This document shows positions 16,423 to 25,229 of a stretch of 64,000 nucleotides of DNA, in pieces. The first letter of the stretch is position 1, and each line of letters starts with the position of its first letter. Position numbers and translations under genes: made by a program. Source of the stretch: Prauserella_A sp040635515 (GTDB lineage Bacteria > Actinomycetota > Actinomycetes > Mycobacteriales > Pseudonocardiaceae); contig JBEYHY010000001.1 in NCBI GenBank assembly GCA_040635515.1, positions 682,001 through 746,000 on the forward strand. The letters run 5' to 3'. Under the pieces are notes generated by a model. It had not been told where the DNA came from and made no database searches. It worked only from the letters and a program-made list of their open reading frames with translations.

Positions 16423-17925
16423 GTGGAGGAACTCGAACTCGCCGACTACCGGCGGCTGATCCAGTCGCTGAAGTACTGCGTGCTGCTGCACGACGCACAT
16501 ACCAAGGACATCATCTGGGCCAACACCGCCGCGTGTGACCTGCTCGGGTTCACCGTCGACGAGCTGAAACCGCTCAAGGCCCCCGACATGAGCGCCAACG
16601 CGCGGCAGTACCGGCGCGACATCGGCAGGGCGTGGCTGCAGCGCGCCGTCGACCACGGGATGAGCGCGACGGAATGGTGCTATCGCGCGAAAAACGGTGA
16701 GGAGATCATCACCGAGGCCATCGCCATCAGGGTCGACCTGCCTTCACGCCCGATCGTCATGGTGCAGTTCCGCGACATCGCGGAGGAGAAGGCCGTGCAG
16801 CACGACCTGTTCCGCACCGAGGGCAGGTTGCGCGCGTTCCTGAGCAATCTCGTCGAGGGCATCGTGGTGCTCGACGACGACGGCGTGATCACCTTCGCCT
16901 CCGAATCGGCGGCGAAACTGCTGCACACCAGTGTCGGCGACCTGACCGGTACGGACTTCACCACGTTCTGTCATCCGGAGTCCGTTCCGGTGCTGCGCGG
17001 CATCATCGCGCGTACCTACCGGGGGACCGGCTCGGAGGACGCGAGATACCGGCTCGTCGCGCGAGACGGCAGCGTGCGCTGGTACGCGGGCAGCTGCCAG
17101 TACCTCGACATCGAGAGCGACCTGCGTGGCTACCTGGTGCTCTTCCACGACATCTCCGACCGGGTCGCCGAGGAGGAGGAACACCGCAGGGACCGCCAGC
17201 ATCTCGACCACCTGGCGAGGTACAACGCCATGGGGGACATGGCGATGGCGATCGCGCACGAGCTGAGCCAGCCGCTTGCGGCAGCGTTCAACTTCGTCGA
17301 GGGCGTGCGGGGACGGCTGGGCGGAGGGGAGACTCGGGCGGACAAACTGCTCTGGGGCCTCGACAACGCCACGCTCCAGATCGAGCGGGCGAGCCAGATC
17401 ATCACGAGTCTGCGGCAGTACGTGGTGCGCCTCGAACAGTCGATGCAGCTGACCGACCTCAACGCCATCGTCGAGGACTGTCTCTACTTCATCGAGCTGA
17501 GGGCGGGGGAGCAGCGCGTCGCGCTGTCGACCGGCCTCGCGGAGCGGCCCCTACCCGTTCGCTGCGAAAAGGTCCTCATCGGGCAGGTCGTCATGAATCT
17601 CGCCTTCAACGCCATCGACGAGATGGCGGCGAGACCGAGCGCCGAGCGCAGGGTCGACATCGTCACCCGCCGCAAGGGTGACGAGGCGGAACTGGCCGTC
17701 ATCGACTACGGCAACGGGCTCTCCGCCTCGGCAAGGCGAAGGGTGTTCGAGGGAGTGTTCACCTCGAAGGAACACGGAAACGGTATCGGGCTCGCGCTGA
17801 GCCATCGCATCATCAGCAGGCACAACGGCAGCCTCGACGTGACGGAAAACCGCCCGCGAGGGGCGGTGTTCTCCTTTGTGCTTCCGCTGGCCGGTGACGA
17901 AGCGGGTCACCCGGGGCACGGGTGA
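16423..17925 (+). CDS. PAS-domain sensor histidine kinase (FixL-like, cytoplasmic)
   Basis: A 500-residue kinase with two PAS domains (about residues 10-120 and 130-250), then the dimerisation helix with the phosphorylated His near 279 (AIAHELSQPL), and a HATPase domain (NAIDEM N-box, DYGNGLS, GNGIGLALSH). There are no membrane segments, so it senses an intracellular signal, perhaps an aromatic acid. The HELSQPL box and two-PAS layout resemble FixL/TodS-like kinases. The GTG start follows the response regulator closely. Confidence 0.92.
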   Translation: MEELELADYRRLIQSLKYCVLLHDAHTKDIIWANTAACDLLGFTVDELKPLKAPDMSANARQYRRDIGRAWLQRAVDHGMSATEWCYRAKNGEEIITEAIAIRVDLPSRPIVMVQFRDIAEEKAVQHDLFRTEGRLRAFLSNLVEGIVVLDDDGVITFASESAAKLLHTSVGDLTGTDFTTFCHPESVPVLRGIIARTYRGTGSEDARYRLVARDGSVRWYAGSCQYLDIESDLRGYLVLFHDISDRVAEEEEHRRDRQHLDHLARYNAMGDMAMAIAHELSQPLAAAFNFVEGVRGRLGGGETRADKLLWGLDNATLQIERASQIITSLRQYVVRLEQSMQLTDLNAIVEDCLYFIELRAGEQRVALSTGLAERPLPVRCEKVLIGQVVMNLAFNAIDEMAARPSAERRVDIVTRRKGDEAELAVIDYGNGLSASARRRVFEGVFTSKEHGNGIGLALSHRIISRHNGSLDVTENRPRGAVFSFVLPLAGDEAGHPGHG

Positions 17926-17930
17926 CCCGC
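17902..17930. terminator. Terminator hairpin overlapping the kinase stop codon
   Basis: Arms GCGGGTCACCCG and CGGGTGACCCGC pair perfectly around GGGCA. The kinase stop codon TGA lies inside the right arm. It separates the kinase from the convergent transporter gene. Confidence 0.85.
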
Positions 17931-17938
17931 TTCCTCCA

Positions 17939-19255
17939 TCACGCGCGGGAGGTCGCGGGCTCCGGCTTGGCCGGTGCCGCGCCGGGGGTGCGCCTGCGCC
18001 CGATCAGGTAGACGCAGGTCAGGCCGACGATCGTGGTCAGCCCGAGGTACATCGTGATCGGCACCGAGGAGCCGAAGCTCGCGTAGAGGCCGGTCGCGAT
18101 CGTCGGGGCGAAGCCGCCGCCGAGGATGGCCCCGATCTGGTAGGCGAGCGACACCCCGCTGTACCGGATCTCGGCGGGGAACAGGTCGGCGTACAGCGCG
18201 GCCAGCGGTCCGTGCACCATGCCCTTGACGACGGCGACGCAGAAGAGCGCGACGAGGATCAGCGCGGGAATCGCGGTGTCGACAAGCGGGAACAGGGCGA
18301 GCGAGGCGATGACCATGCCGACGGAGCCCACCAGCATGACCGTCCGGTTGCCGCGCCGGTCGGCGACGACGGAGGCGGTGGGGATGACCACCAGCCAGGC
18401 AACGGAGGCGACGAGCACGAAGATCAGGATCTGCGTGCGGGGAAGGTCCAGCACCGAGGTCGAATAGGACAGCAGGTAGGTCATGAAGATGTAGCTGACG
18501 GCGTTGATGCCGATCAGGGTTCCCGCGGCCAGCGCGACCTCCTTCGGGTTGCGCCTGAGCACCGTGACGACCGGCATCTTCTCCTCGGTCTTGTCCCGCT
18601 TCATCTTCTCGAAGTCGGGGCTTTCCGTGATGGAGAAGCGGATGACGATACCGACGACCACGAGCGCCGCACTGAGCAGGAACGGGATCCGCCAGCCCCA
18701 GGCGAGGAAAGCCTCCTCGCTGACCGCCGCGGTGATGCCGAGGAAAGCGAGGTTGGCGAGAATGAGACCGGCGGGCACCCCCATTTGCGGGAAACTCCCG
18801 TAGAAGCTGCGCTTGCGTGCGGGCGCGTGTTCGACGGCCATCAGCACCGCGCCGCCCCATTCACCGCCGACACCGACACCCTGGATGAGCCGGAACGTCA
18901 CCAGCAGGATGGGAGCCCACACACCGATCGCGGAGTAGGTGGGCAGCAAACCGATACCGACGGTGGCGATACCCATCATCATGAGTGAGATGACGAGCAT
19001 CGACTTCCTGCCGACCTTGTCGCCGAAGTGGCCCATCACGATGCCGCCGAGCGGACGGCTGAGGAAGCCGACGGAGAACGTCGCGAAGGCGGCGAGTGTT
19101 CCGGCGACCGAGGAGAACTCGGGGAAGAACAACGGCCCGAACACCATCGCGGCGGCGAGGCCGTAGATAAAGTAGTCGTACCACTCGATGGTGGTGCCGA
19201 TCAGGCTCGCCATCGCGACGCGGCGTGGCGAGGTGGTGGCTGCGGTGGTTCTCAC
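17939..19255 (-). CDS. MFS transporter, metabolite:H+ symporter (MHS) family
   Basis: A 12-helix inner-membrane symporter of 438 residues. The MHS family signature GTTIEWYDYFIYG is near the N-terminus, the loop motif GHFGDKVGRKSML follows, and VGGEWGGAVLMAVEHAP marks helix 5. The GTG start has AAGGAG at good spacing; the frame upstream of it is not protein-like. Family members import aromatic or dicarboxylic acids. It is divergent from the iac operon, so uptake of indole-3-acetate is a reasonable inference. Confidence 0.9.
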   Translation of the reverse strand: MRTTAATTSPRRVAMASLIGTTIEWYDYFIYGLAAAMVFGPLFFPEFSSVAGTLAAFATFSVGFLSRPLGGIVMGHFGDKVGRKSMLVISLMMMGIATVGIGLLPTYSAIGVWAPILLVTFRLIQGVGVGGEWGGAVLMAVEHAPARKRSFYGSFPQMGVPAGLILANLAFLGITAAVSEEAFLAWGWRIPFLLSAALVVVGIVIRFSITESPDFEKMKRDKTEEKMPVVTVLRRNPKEVALAAGTLIGINAVSYIFMTYLLSYSTSVLDLPRTQILIFVLVASVAWLVVIPTASVVADRRGNRTVMLVGSVGMVIASLALFPLVDTAIPALILVALFCVAVVKGMVHGPLAALYADLFPAEIRYSGVSLAYQIGAILGGGFAPTIATGLYASFGSSVPITMYLGLTTIVGLTCVYLIGRRRTPGAAPAKPEPATSRA

Positions 19256-19542
19256 GGGAACTCCTTGCAGGAGGGGCCTGCGACCGGCCGGATGCGGACA
19301 GCGAGCATCGACGGAACGGGCGGGCCCGCGCATTGGGGGAACAGGGAAGTTATTGCAGTTCGGGCATTTGCCTGTCAAGGTTCACAGCGAATCTAAAGTG
19401 CACGGCGATCCGCCATAGATAATTCCCTTACCCGGCGCAGGAAACCGCCGGGGCGCGGGGGAAAGTGTTCTCATTGTGACGGCATCCCGAGGCTGCTTAC
19501 CGTCCTGGCATGGGCACGAGGAGCAAGCCAAGGAGAGTGCCG
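19256..19542. promoter_or_regulatory. Divergent promoter region of transporter and iac-cat operon
   Basis: A 287-base region with an AT-rich core around 19345-19430, compared with the GC-rich flanks. It must contain promoters for the MHS transporter and the eleven-gene catabolic operon. I cannot mark exact -35/-10 boxes or the response-regulator site with confidence. Confidence 0.55.
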
Positions 19543-20706
19543 ATGACGCGAACGCAACACACCGCGAGTTCCCCGGAGCCCGTCTCGGTTTCCGAACCGG
19601 CCTTCGAGGAAGTCCTCGCGAATGTCGCGCTCCGGCGCGAGGAGTTCACCGTGCGGCGCCACGTTCCGCGCGACATGATCGACGAGTTCAAGCGCGCGGG
19701 CATCTATCGCGCCGCGACGCCGAAGCGGTTCGGCGGAGACGCGCTCCCGCCGGCCGACTTCCTCGGGATGATCGAGCGGATATCCGAAGTGGACGCCTCG
19801 GCGGGCTGGGTCGCGAGCTTCGGCTCGGCGACCACTTATCTCGCCGCGCTCCCGCTCGCGACCCAGGAACGGCTGTTCGCCGACGGGCCCGATCTCGCCT
19901 TCGCGGGAGGGCTTTTCCCGTTGCAGCCCGCCGAGCGAGTGGACGGCGGTTTCCTGGTGAACGGCACGTGGCGGTTCGCGAGCGGCTGCAAGGGAGCCGA
20001 CGTACTCGGCGTCGGTATCGGACCGGCCGGTGACGGATCGAACAAGCCGAGAACCGCGATCCTGCGGCAGGAGGACGTCACGATCGTCGAGAACTGGGAC
20101 GTGGTGGGCCTTGAGGGGACGGGAAGCCACGACCTGAGGGTCGAGAACGTCGTCGTCGATCAGGACTGGACGTTCATCCGCGGCGGTGAGGCCACCGTGG
20201 ACGAACCGCTCTACCGCTACCCGACGGTTGCCTACGCGGCGCAGGTGCTCGCCGTGGTCAACCTCGGCGTCGCGAGGGCGGCGCTGGACTACGCCATCAG
20301 GGTCGGCGCGGGCAGGAAGGGCATCACCGGTGCCCCCAAACCGGCCGACCGGCCCTACTACCGCAGCGCCGTCGCCACCGCGGAGGCCCGGCTGCGCTCG
20401 GCGAGGGCGTTCTTCTACGAGACCACCGGCGAGGTGTACGCCTCGATCGTCGCGGGCGACCCGGCCACCGACGAACAGATCGCGATGCTGCGGCTTGCCG
20501 CCGCGCACGTGGCGAAGACGGGCTTCGCCGTCGTGCGCGCCGCCTACGAGGTCTGTGGCACCTCGGCGATCTACTCGGCCAACGAGATGCAGCGCCACCT
20601 CAGGGACGCCTCGGTGGTCGTGCAGCACGCGTTTCTCTCCGAAGGCATGTACGACGGCGCGGGTGCCGTGCTCATGGGGCTCACGCCCTTCCCCGGCTTC
20701 CTGTAG
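19543..20706 (+). CDS. iacA: IacA-like flavin-dependent indole-3-acetate monooxygenase (acyl-CoA dehydrogenase fold)
   Basis: A 387-residue flavoprotein of the acyl-CoA dehydrogenase-like group D monooxygenases. Features are the N-terminal helical domain (RAATPKRFGGDALP), the flavin-binding GTWRFASGC and the four-helix C-terminus. In known iac clusters this protein performs the first hydroxylation of indole-3-acetate with reduced flavin supplied by a separate reductase, here IacG. The ATG at 19543 has AAGGAG before it. I assign iacA on family plus complete gene order; other small aromatic substrates remain possible. Confidence 0.82.
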   Translation: MTRTQHTASSPEPVSVSEPAFEEVLANVALRREEFTVRRHVPRDMIDEFKRAGIYRAATPKRFGGDALPPADFLGMIERISEVDASAGWVASFGSATTYLAALPLATQERLFADGPDLAFAGGLFPLQPAERVDGGFLVNGTWRFASGCKGADVLGVGIGPAGDGSNKPRTAILRQEDVTIVENWDVVGLEGTGSHDLRVENVVVDQDWTFIRGGEATVDEPLYRYPTVAYAAQVLAVVNLGVARAALDYAIRVGAGRKGITGAPKPADRPYYRSAVATAEARLRSARAFFYETTGEVYASIVAGDPATDEQIAMLRLAAAHVAKTGFAVVRAAYEVCGTSAIYSANEMQRHLRDASVVVQHAFLSEGMYDGAGAVLMGLTPFPGFL

Positions 20707-20747
20707 CTCCCGTCCAGACCTGGCCCCACCCGAAAGTGAAGGTATCC

Positions 20748-21140
20748 ATGAGTGAGTCAGCGAAGCCGCTGCGCGTGTTGTTCTGCATCGGCATCAACCA
20801 GAACTTCTTCGACCTGCCCTCCAAACGTATCGGGGACGTGCTCACCGCGTTCACCGAGATGACCAACGCGCTGGCAGGGCTGCCCGGGGTGCGGGTGCTC
20901 GGCACGATGGACGACGACCAGCACATGGTCGGTCCCTCCGCGCAGTGGCCGTGGACCTGCTACATCCTCGCGGAGGTCGCCGACCAGCCGACCGTCGCCG
21001 CGGCCTGCGGGCTCTTCCGGAGCACGCCGGTCGGCGAGCACGCGTTGTGGCGCTACGCGAAGATCGAGGCCAGGATCGGCAGGCCGCTCGGCTTCCCCGA
21101 CGAGGTCGGCGCCGCGGCCGAGCGGGCGGAGCTCTCATGA
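20748..21140 (+). CDS. iacB: IacB-like small protein of unknown function
   Basis: A 130-residue soluble protein. It has no domain I can name beyond similarity of position and size to IacB, the second gene of iac clusters. Recognisable parts are LRVLFCIGINQNFFDLP at the start and the Trp-rich QWPWTCYILAE in the middle. The ATG with GAAGG before it was chosen over one four codons earlier. It overlaps the dioxygenase start as ATGA. It probably acts in an early step of indole-acetate oxidation. Confidence 0.72.
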   Translation: MSESAKPLRVLFCIGINQNFFDLPSKRIGDVLTAFTEMTNALAGLPGVRVLGTMDDDQHMVGPSAQWPWTCYILAEVADQPTVAAACGLFRSTPVGEHALWRYAKIEARIGRPLGFPDEVGAAAERAELS

Positions 21141-22417
21141 GCGCGGCGCACCAGGGAAGCTCCGCCGACCCCGCCGGTCTCGTCCGCCCCGACCAGGTCG
21201 ATGTCGCGCTCTACACCGATCCCGCGCTGTTCGAACGCGAACTGGACCGCATCTTCGAGCGGACCTGGGTGTGGGTCGCGCACGAGAGCGAGATCCCCTC
21301 GCGCGGGGACTTCAAGTCCGCGATGGTGGGCCGCCAGCCGGTACTGGTCACCCGCGACCGCAAGGGCGGGATCAACGTGGTCGTCAACAGGTGCAGGCAC
21401 CGGGGCGCCAGCGTGTGCGACAAACCGAAAGGCAACGCCAACGGCTTCACCTGCCCCTACCACGCCTGGTCCTACGCGCTCGACGGCACGCTGCGCGGGA
21501 TTCCCTATCCCGACCGCTACGAGGACATCATCGAGAAGAAGGACCTCCCGCTGCGGCGGCTCAAGGTCGATTCCTATGCCGGCATGGTCTTCGCGAGCTT
21601 CAACGAGGACGTCGAGCCACTGCGGGACTTTCTCGGCGAGGCGACGATCTGGATCGACCGGTTCATGAAGCAGGGCGCCGGATATCCGATCAAGGTGCAG
21701 GGCGAGTACCGGTTCCGGTTCAACGGAAACTGGAAGATCCAGCTGGAGAACACCACCGACTGGTACCACTTCCCGATCGTGCACCGCTCGTGGATGGCCT
21801 CTGTCGACGCCGAGACGGCGAGCATGTTGTCGGTCATGACCAACGAGGGCAACTATGTCCGCTCGCTCGGCAACGGGCACAGCGTCGCGGTCTCGGTGCC
21901 AGAGCACGTCGACCTCGACGAGGACGACGGCACCGAGCAGTTGCAGGAGCGGTTCGGCCACGTCGTGGAGGAACTGTCCAAGGAGATGGAACCGGAGAAG
22001 GTGCGCAGGATCGTGCGGTCGATGCACGGCGCCGGATTCAACCTCAACCTGTTCCCGAACGTCGCGATGTCGATGTCGTTCTTCCGCGTGCTGCAACCGG
22101 TTTCGGTGAACGAGACCGAGATCAGGCACGTCGCACTCGGCCTCGACGGCGGGCCGGAGATCGTGAACAGGGAGCGGCTGCGGATCCATGAGCACTTCCA
22201 GGGCCCGTTCGGCTTCGGAAGTCCCGACGACGCCGAGGCGTGGGAACGGGTCCAGCTGGGCGCCGCCGGTGGCCCGGAGCTGCCGATCCTCGTCAACAGG
22301 GGCTACGGCCAGGAGCAGCCCACCGAAGGTGGTGGAACGCTCGCGCACGTCACCGACGAGAACGGTATGCGCGAGAGCTATGCGATGTGGAAGAGGATGA
22401 TGTCCGATGCCGGCTGA
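21137..22417 (+). CDS. iacC: IacC-like Rieske dioxygenase, large (α) subunit
   Basis: The α subunit of an aromatic ring-hydroxylating oxygenase, 426 residues. Rieske 2Fe-2S ligands are Cys86, His88, Cys106 and His109. The mononuclear iron site has Asp208, His211 and His216 in ENTTDWYHFPIVH. In iac clusters this enzyme with IacD and reductase IacF acts on the dioxindole-3-acetate stage and releases catechol. Its ATG overlaps the iacB stop, and its end overlaps iacD by 11 bases. Confidence 0.88.
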   Translation: MSAAHQGSSADPAGLVRPDQVDVALYTDPALFERELDRIFERTWVWVAHESEIPSRGDFKSAMVGRQPVLVTRDRKGGINVVVNRCRHRGASVCDKPKGNANGFTCPYHAWSYALDGTLRGIPYPDRYEDIIEKKDLPLRRLKVDSYAGMVFASFNEDVEPLRDFLGEATIWIDRFMKQGAGYPIKVQGEYRFRFNGNWKIQLENTTDWYHFPIVHRSWMASVDAETASMLSVMTNEGNYVRSLGNGHSVAVSVPEHVDLDEDDGTEQLQERFGHVVEELSKEMEPEKVRRIVRSMHGAGFNLNLFPNVAMSMSFFRVLQPVSVNETEIRHVALGLDGGPEIVNRERLRIHEHFQGPFGFGSPDDAEAWERVQLGAAGGPELPILVNRGYGQEQPTEGGGTLAHVTDENGMRESYAMWKRMMSDAG

Positions 22418-22916
22418 GCACAGCGCTGACAACAGCATGTTCACCGATCCCAGGGTGGCCGGTGCCGTCGAATTGATCTGGCGCGAAGCCAGGTTGCTGG
22501 ACAAGAGGGCATACGAGGAATGGGAGAAACTGTGGGCGCCCGGCGGCCACTACGTGATCCCGATCGATCCCGATACGACGGACTTCGAGTCCACATTGAA
22601 CCTCGTGTACGACGACGACCGGATGCGCAGGATGCGCGTCGAACGGCTCACCGGCGGCCATTCGATTTCCGCTTCGGCCGCCGCTACCACGGTGCGTACC
22701 GTGTCCGGGTTCGTCGTCGAGTCCTCGGCGGCGGACCGCGTGCGGCTGACCTCGGCGCAGGTTCTCGTCGCGCACAAGCGATCGGCAACCACGGTGCTCG
22801 CCGCCGAGCTGACCCACGAGGTGGAGTTCTCGCCGGCAGGGCCCGCGCTGGCGCTCAAGGTCGTGCGGCTTGTCAACGCACGGGAGGCCGTGACGGCGCC
22901 GGGATACCTGCTGTGA
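22407..22916 (+). CDS. iacD: IacD-like Rieske dioxygenase, small (β) subunit
   Basis: A 169-residue β subunit of ring-hydroxylating dioxygenases, a cone-shaped NTF2-like fold that stabilises the α3β3 oligomer. The N-terminal helix VELIWREARLLDKRAYEEW and the YVIP strand are typical. It overlaps iacC by 11 bases, and its stop overlaps the iacE start as GTGA, so stoichiometric expression is expected. Confidence 0.87.
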   Translation: MPAEHSADNSMFTDPRVAGAVELIWREARLLDKRAYEEWEKLWAPGGHYVIPIDPDTTDFESTLNLVYDDDRMRRMRVERLTGGHSISASAAATTVRTVSGFVVESSAADRVRLTSAQVLVAHKRSATTVLAAELTHEVEFSPAGPALALKVVRLVNAREAVTAPGYLL

Positions 22917-23656
22917 GCGCGAGGGTCGCGGTCGTGACCGGCGCGGCGAGGGGACTGGGAAGGGCGATCGCGGGCCGGTTGCACGAACTGGGCTACCTTG
23001 TCGCGCTCACCGACCTCGACGCCGGTGCGGCCGTCGCGGAGGCCACCGCGCTCGACGCCGGTGGTGACACCGCCGTCGGGCTGGAGCTCGATGTGCGGGA
23101 CAAGGCCTCGTTCGAGAACGCGCGGGACGAGCTGGTCGGCCGCTGGGGAGCGGTGCACGTACTGGTGAACAACGCGGGAAGGTCGATCGCGGAGCCGTTG
23201 CTGGAGATCAGCCAGGAGAGTTTCAACTCCGTGGTGTCGACCAACCTGGACGGCACGTTCCTCGGCAGCCAGGTGTTCGGCGCCCACTTCGCCGCCAACG
23301 GCTTCGGCAGGATCATCAACATGGCCTCACTCGCGGGCCAGAACGGTGGAACGGCGACCGGAGGCCACTACGCGGCGGCCAAAGGCGGCGTCGCGACGCT
23401 GACCAAGGTGTTCGCGAGAGAACTCGCCGCGAGCGGGGTCACCGTGAACGCGGTGTCTCCCGGACCGCAGGATCTCCCGGTCGTACGCGAGATGTTGCCA
23501 GCCGAGCGGCTGGAGGAGATCACCAGGAGCATCCCGGTCGGCAGGCTCGGTTCCCCCGCGTTCATCGCCGACATGGTCGCGCTGCTCGCGGCCGACCACG
23601 CGTCGTCGGTCACCGGTGCCTGCTGGGATGCCAACGGTGGCCTCTACCTGAGGTGA
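22913..23656 (+). CDS. iacE: IacE-like short-chain dehydrogenase/reductase
   Basis: A classical SDR of 247 residues. The cofactor motif is TGAARGLG (residues 9-16), with NNAG near 86 and catalytic Ser139, Tyr153 and Lys157. In the iac pathway the SDR is assigned to oxidation of the hydroxylated indole intermediate. GTG is the start, coupled to iacD by GTGA, and the 3' end overlaps iacF in the same way. Confidence 0.87.
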   Translation: MSARVAVVTGAARGLGRAIAGRLHELGYLVALTDLDAGAAVAEATALDAGGDTAVGLELDVRDKASFENARDELVGRWGAVHVLVNNAGRSIAEPLLEISQESFNSVVSTNLDGTFLGSQVFGAHFAANGFGRIINMASLAGQNGGTATGGHYAAAKGGVATLTKVFARELAASGVTVNAVSPGPQDLPVVREMLPAERLEEITRSIPVGRLGSPAFIADMVALLAADHASSVTGACWDANGGLYLR

Positions 23657-24633
23657 GTGCGATGAGGACAGTGAAGGTCACCGAGATCGGCGTCGAGGCC
23701 GAGGATGTGCGCACCTACCGGCTCGCGCCCGCCGGCGGCACGGCCGGGGAACCCATGGAGCCCATGCAACCCTACGAGCCGGGAGCGCACATCGACGTCG
23801 TCACCCCGTGCGGTAGCACGAGGCAGTACTCGTTGTGCGGCGCGCCGGACGAGGATTCCTACCTCATCGCGGTGAAGCGGGAGCGGCCGTCGAGGGGCGG
23901 GTCGGAGAGCCTGCACGAGCGGATCGGCGTCGGCGACGAGCTGGTGGTGAGCGCGCCGCGCAATCTGTTCGCGCTCGCCGGGGAGGCAAGCGGGCATGTG
24001 CTGCTGGCCGCCGGAATCGGGATCACCCCGTTGCTGGCGATGGCACACCGGCTGCTGGCGGACGGTGCCGATTTCACGCTGCACTACTTCGCGTCCTCGG
24101 CCGAGCGAGCGGCGTTCACCGAAACCCTTGGCGCACCGGCGTTCGAGGGTAAGGTGCACCTCCACTTCGGTGTTGACAGGGATACGCAGCTCCGGATTCT
24201 CGGCGAGGTGCTGCCCCGCGAAGAGTCCACCGTGGCCGGAAAACATGTCTACGCCTGCGGCCCGAAGGGGTTCCTGGCCAGGGTCGAGGAACTGGCGGTC
24301 CAGCGCGCGATGGCCGACCGGCTGCACATCGAGTACTTCCAGCCGCTCGAACCGGCCGAGAGCGGTGGTGACGAGTTCGAACTGGAACTCGACACGGGGG
24401 AGGTGTTCCCCGTCGCCGCCGGGCAGTCGATCGTCGACGTGCTGGAGGAAAACGGGTACGACATCGAGACCTCGTGCAGGGAAGGCATTTGCGGAACCTG
24501 TGTGCTCGACGTACTCGAAGGCAGTCCCGAGCACAGGGACAACTGCTTGAGCCGCAAGGAAAAGGAAGCGGGCGACCGGATCGCGGCATGCGTGTCGAGA
24601 TCGAGGACACCCCGCCTGGTCGTCGAGCTGTGA
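23653..24633 (+). CDS. iacF: IacF-like oxygenase reductase (FNR domain plus C-terminal 2Fe-2S)
   Basis: A 326-residue class IA-type reductase. It has FMN/FAD-binding RQYSLCGAP, the NAD-binding GIGITPLLAM segment, and a plant-type 2Fe-2S domain at the C-terminus (CREGICGTC and a distal Cys). It transfers electrons from NAD(P)H to the IacCD oxygenase. The GTG start overlaps the iacE stop; an ATG three codons later is the alternative. Confidence 0.88.
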   Translation: MSAMRTVKVTEIGVEAEDVRTYRLAPAGGTAGEPMEPMQPYEPGAHIDVVTPCGSTRQYSLCGAPDEDSYLIAVKRERPSRGGSESLHERIGVGDELVVSAPRNLFALAGEASGHVLLAAGIGITPLLAMAHRLLADGADFTLHYFASSAERAAFTETLGAPAFEGKVHLHFGVDRDTQLRILGEVLPREESTVAGKHVYACGPKGFLARVEELAVQRAMADRLHIEYFQPLEPAESGGDEFELELDTGEVFPVAAGQSIVDVLEENGYDIETSCREGICGTCVLDVLEGSPEHRDNCLSRKEKEAGDRIAACVSRSRTPRLVVEL

Positions 24634-25229
24634 ACGGCGTGAACGAGATGGAGCACGTGTTGACCACCCGATCCCTCACCCAGCCGGCGGCACCCGCTTC
24701 GCCGGTCGCTCCGCCGCCGCCGAGCACGGCCGACTTCCGCGAGGCGATGGCCCACCTTCCCGCCGCGGTGAACATCCTCACCACCGACGGGCCGAGCGGG
24801 CGCTGCGGGATCACGGTGAGCGCGGCCTGCTCCGTCACCGACTCGCCACCGACCGTGCTGGTGTGCGTGAACCAGCGCAGCGCGACCCACGACGTGTTCA
24901 ACGGCAACGGCAGAGTATGCCTCAACGTGCTCGCGGCCGAGGACGAATGGCTGGCACGGCACTTCTCCGGAATGACCGACGTGTCCATGGCCGAGCGATT
25001 CACCTGGGACATCTGGGATCGGTCCGCGACCGTTCCCTTGCTGCGCGACGCATCGGTGAACATCGTGGGCGTCATCGCCGACCGCAAAACGATGGGTTCG
25101 CACAGTGTTCTGTTCGTGACGATCGAACAGGTGCGCGTGCGCACCGATCGTGACAGCCTGGTCTATTTCAACCGCAGGTTCCACCGCATCGAAGCTGATC
25201 CAGCAGGAGCCGGAGGAGACCGGAAATGA
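24630..25229 (+). CDS. iacG: IacG-like flavin reductase
   Basis: A flavin:NAD(P)H reductase of the HpaC/DIM6 family, about 199 residues. The core starts near residue 33 (FREAMAHLPAAVNILTTDG) and contains the flavin-binding CSVTDSPPTVLVCVN. It supplies reduced flavin to the IacA monooxygenase. The GTG at 24630 couples to the iacF stop; GTG at 24639 and ATG at 24648 are possible too. The stop overlaps iacH as ATGA. Confidence 0.86.
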   Translation: MNGVNEMEHVLTTRSLTQPAAPASPVAPPPPSTADFREAMAHLPAAVNILTTDGPSGRCGITVSAACSVTDSPPTVLVCVNQRSATHDVFNGNGRVCLNVLAAEDEWLARHFSGMTDVSMAERFTWDIWDRSATVPLLRDASVNIVGVIADRKTMGSHSVLFVTIEQVRVRTDRDSLVYFNRRFHRIEADPAGAGGDRK

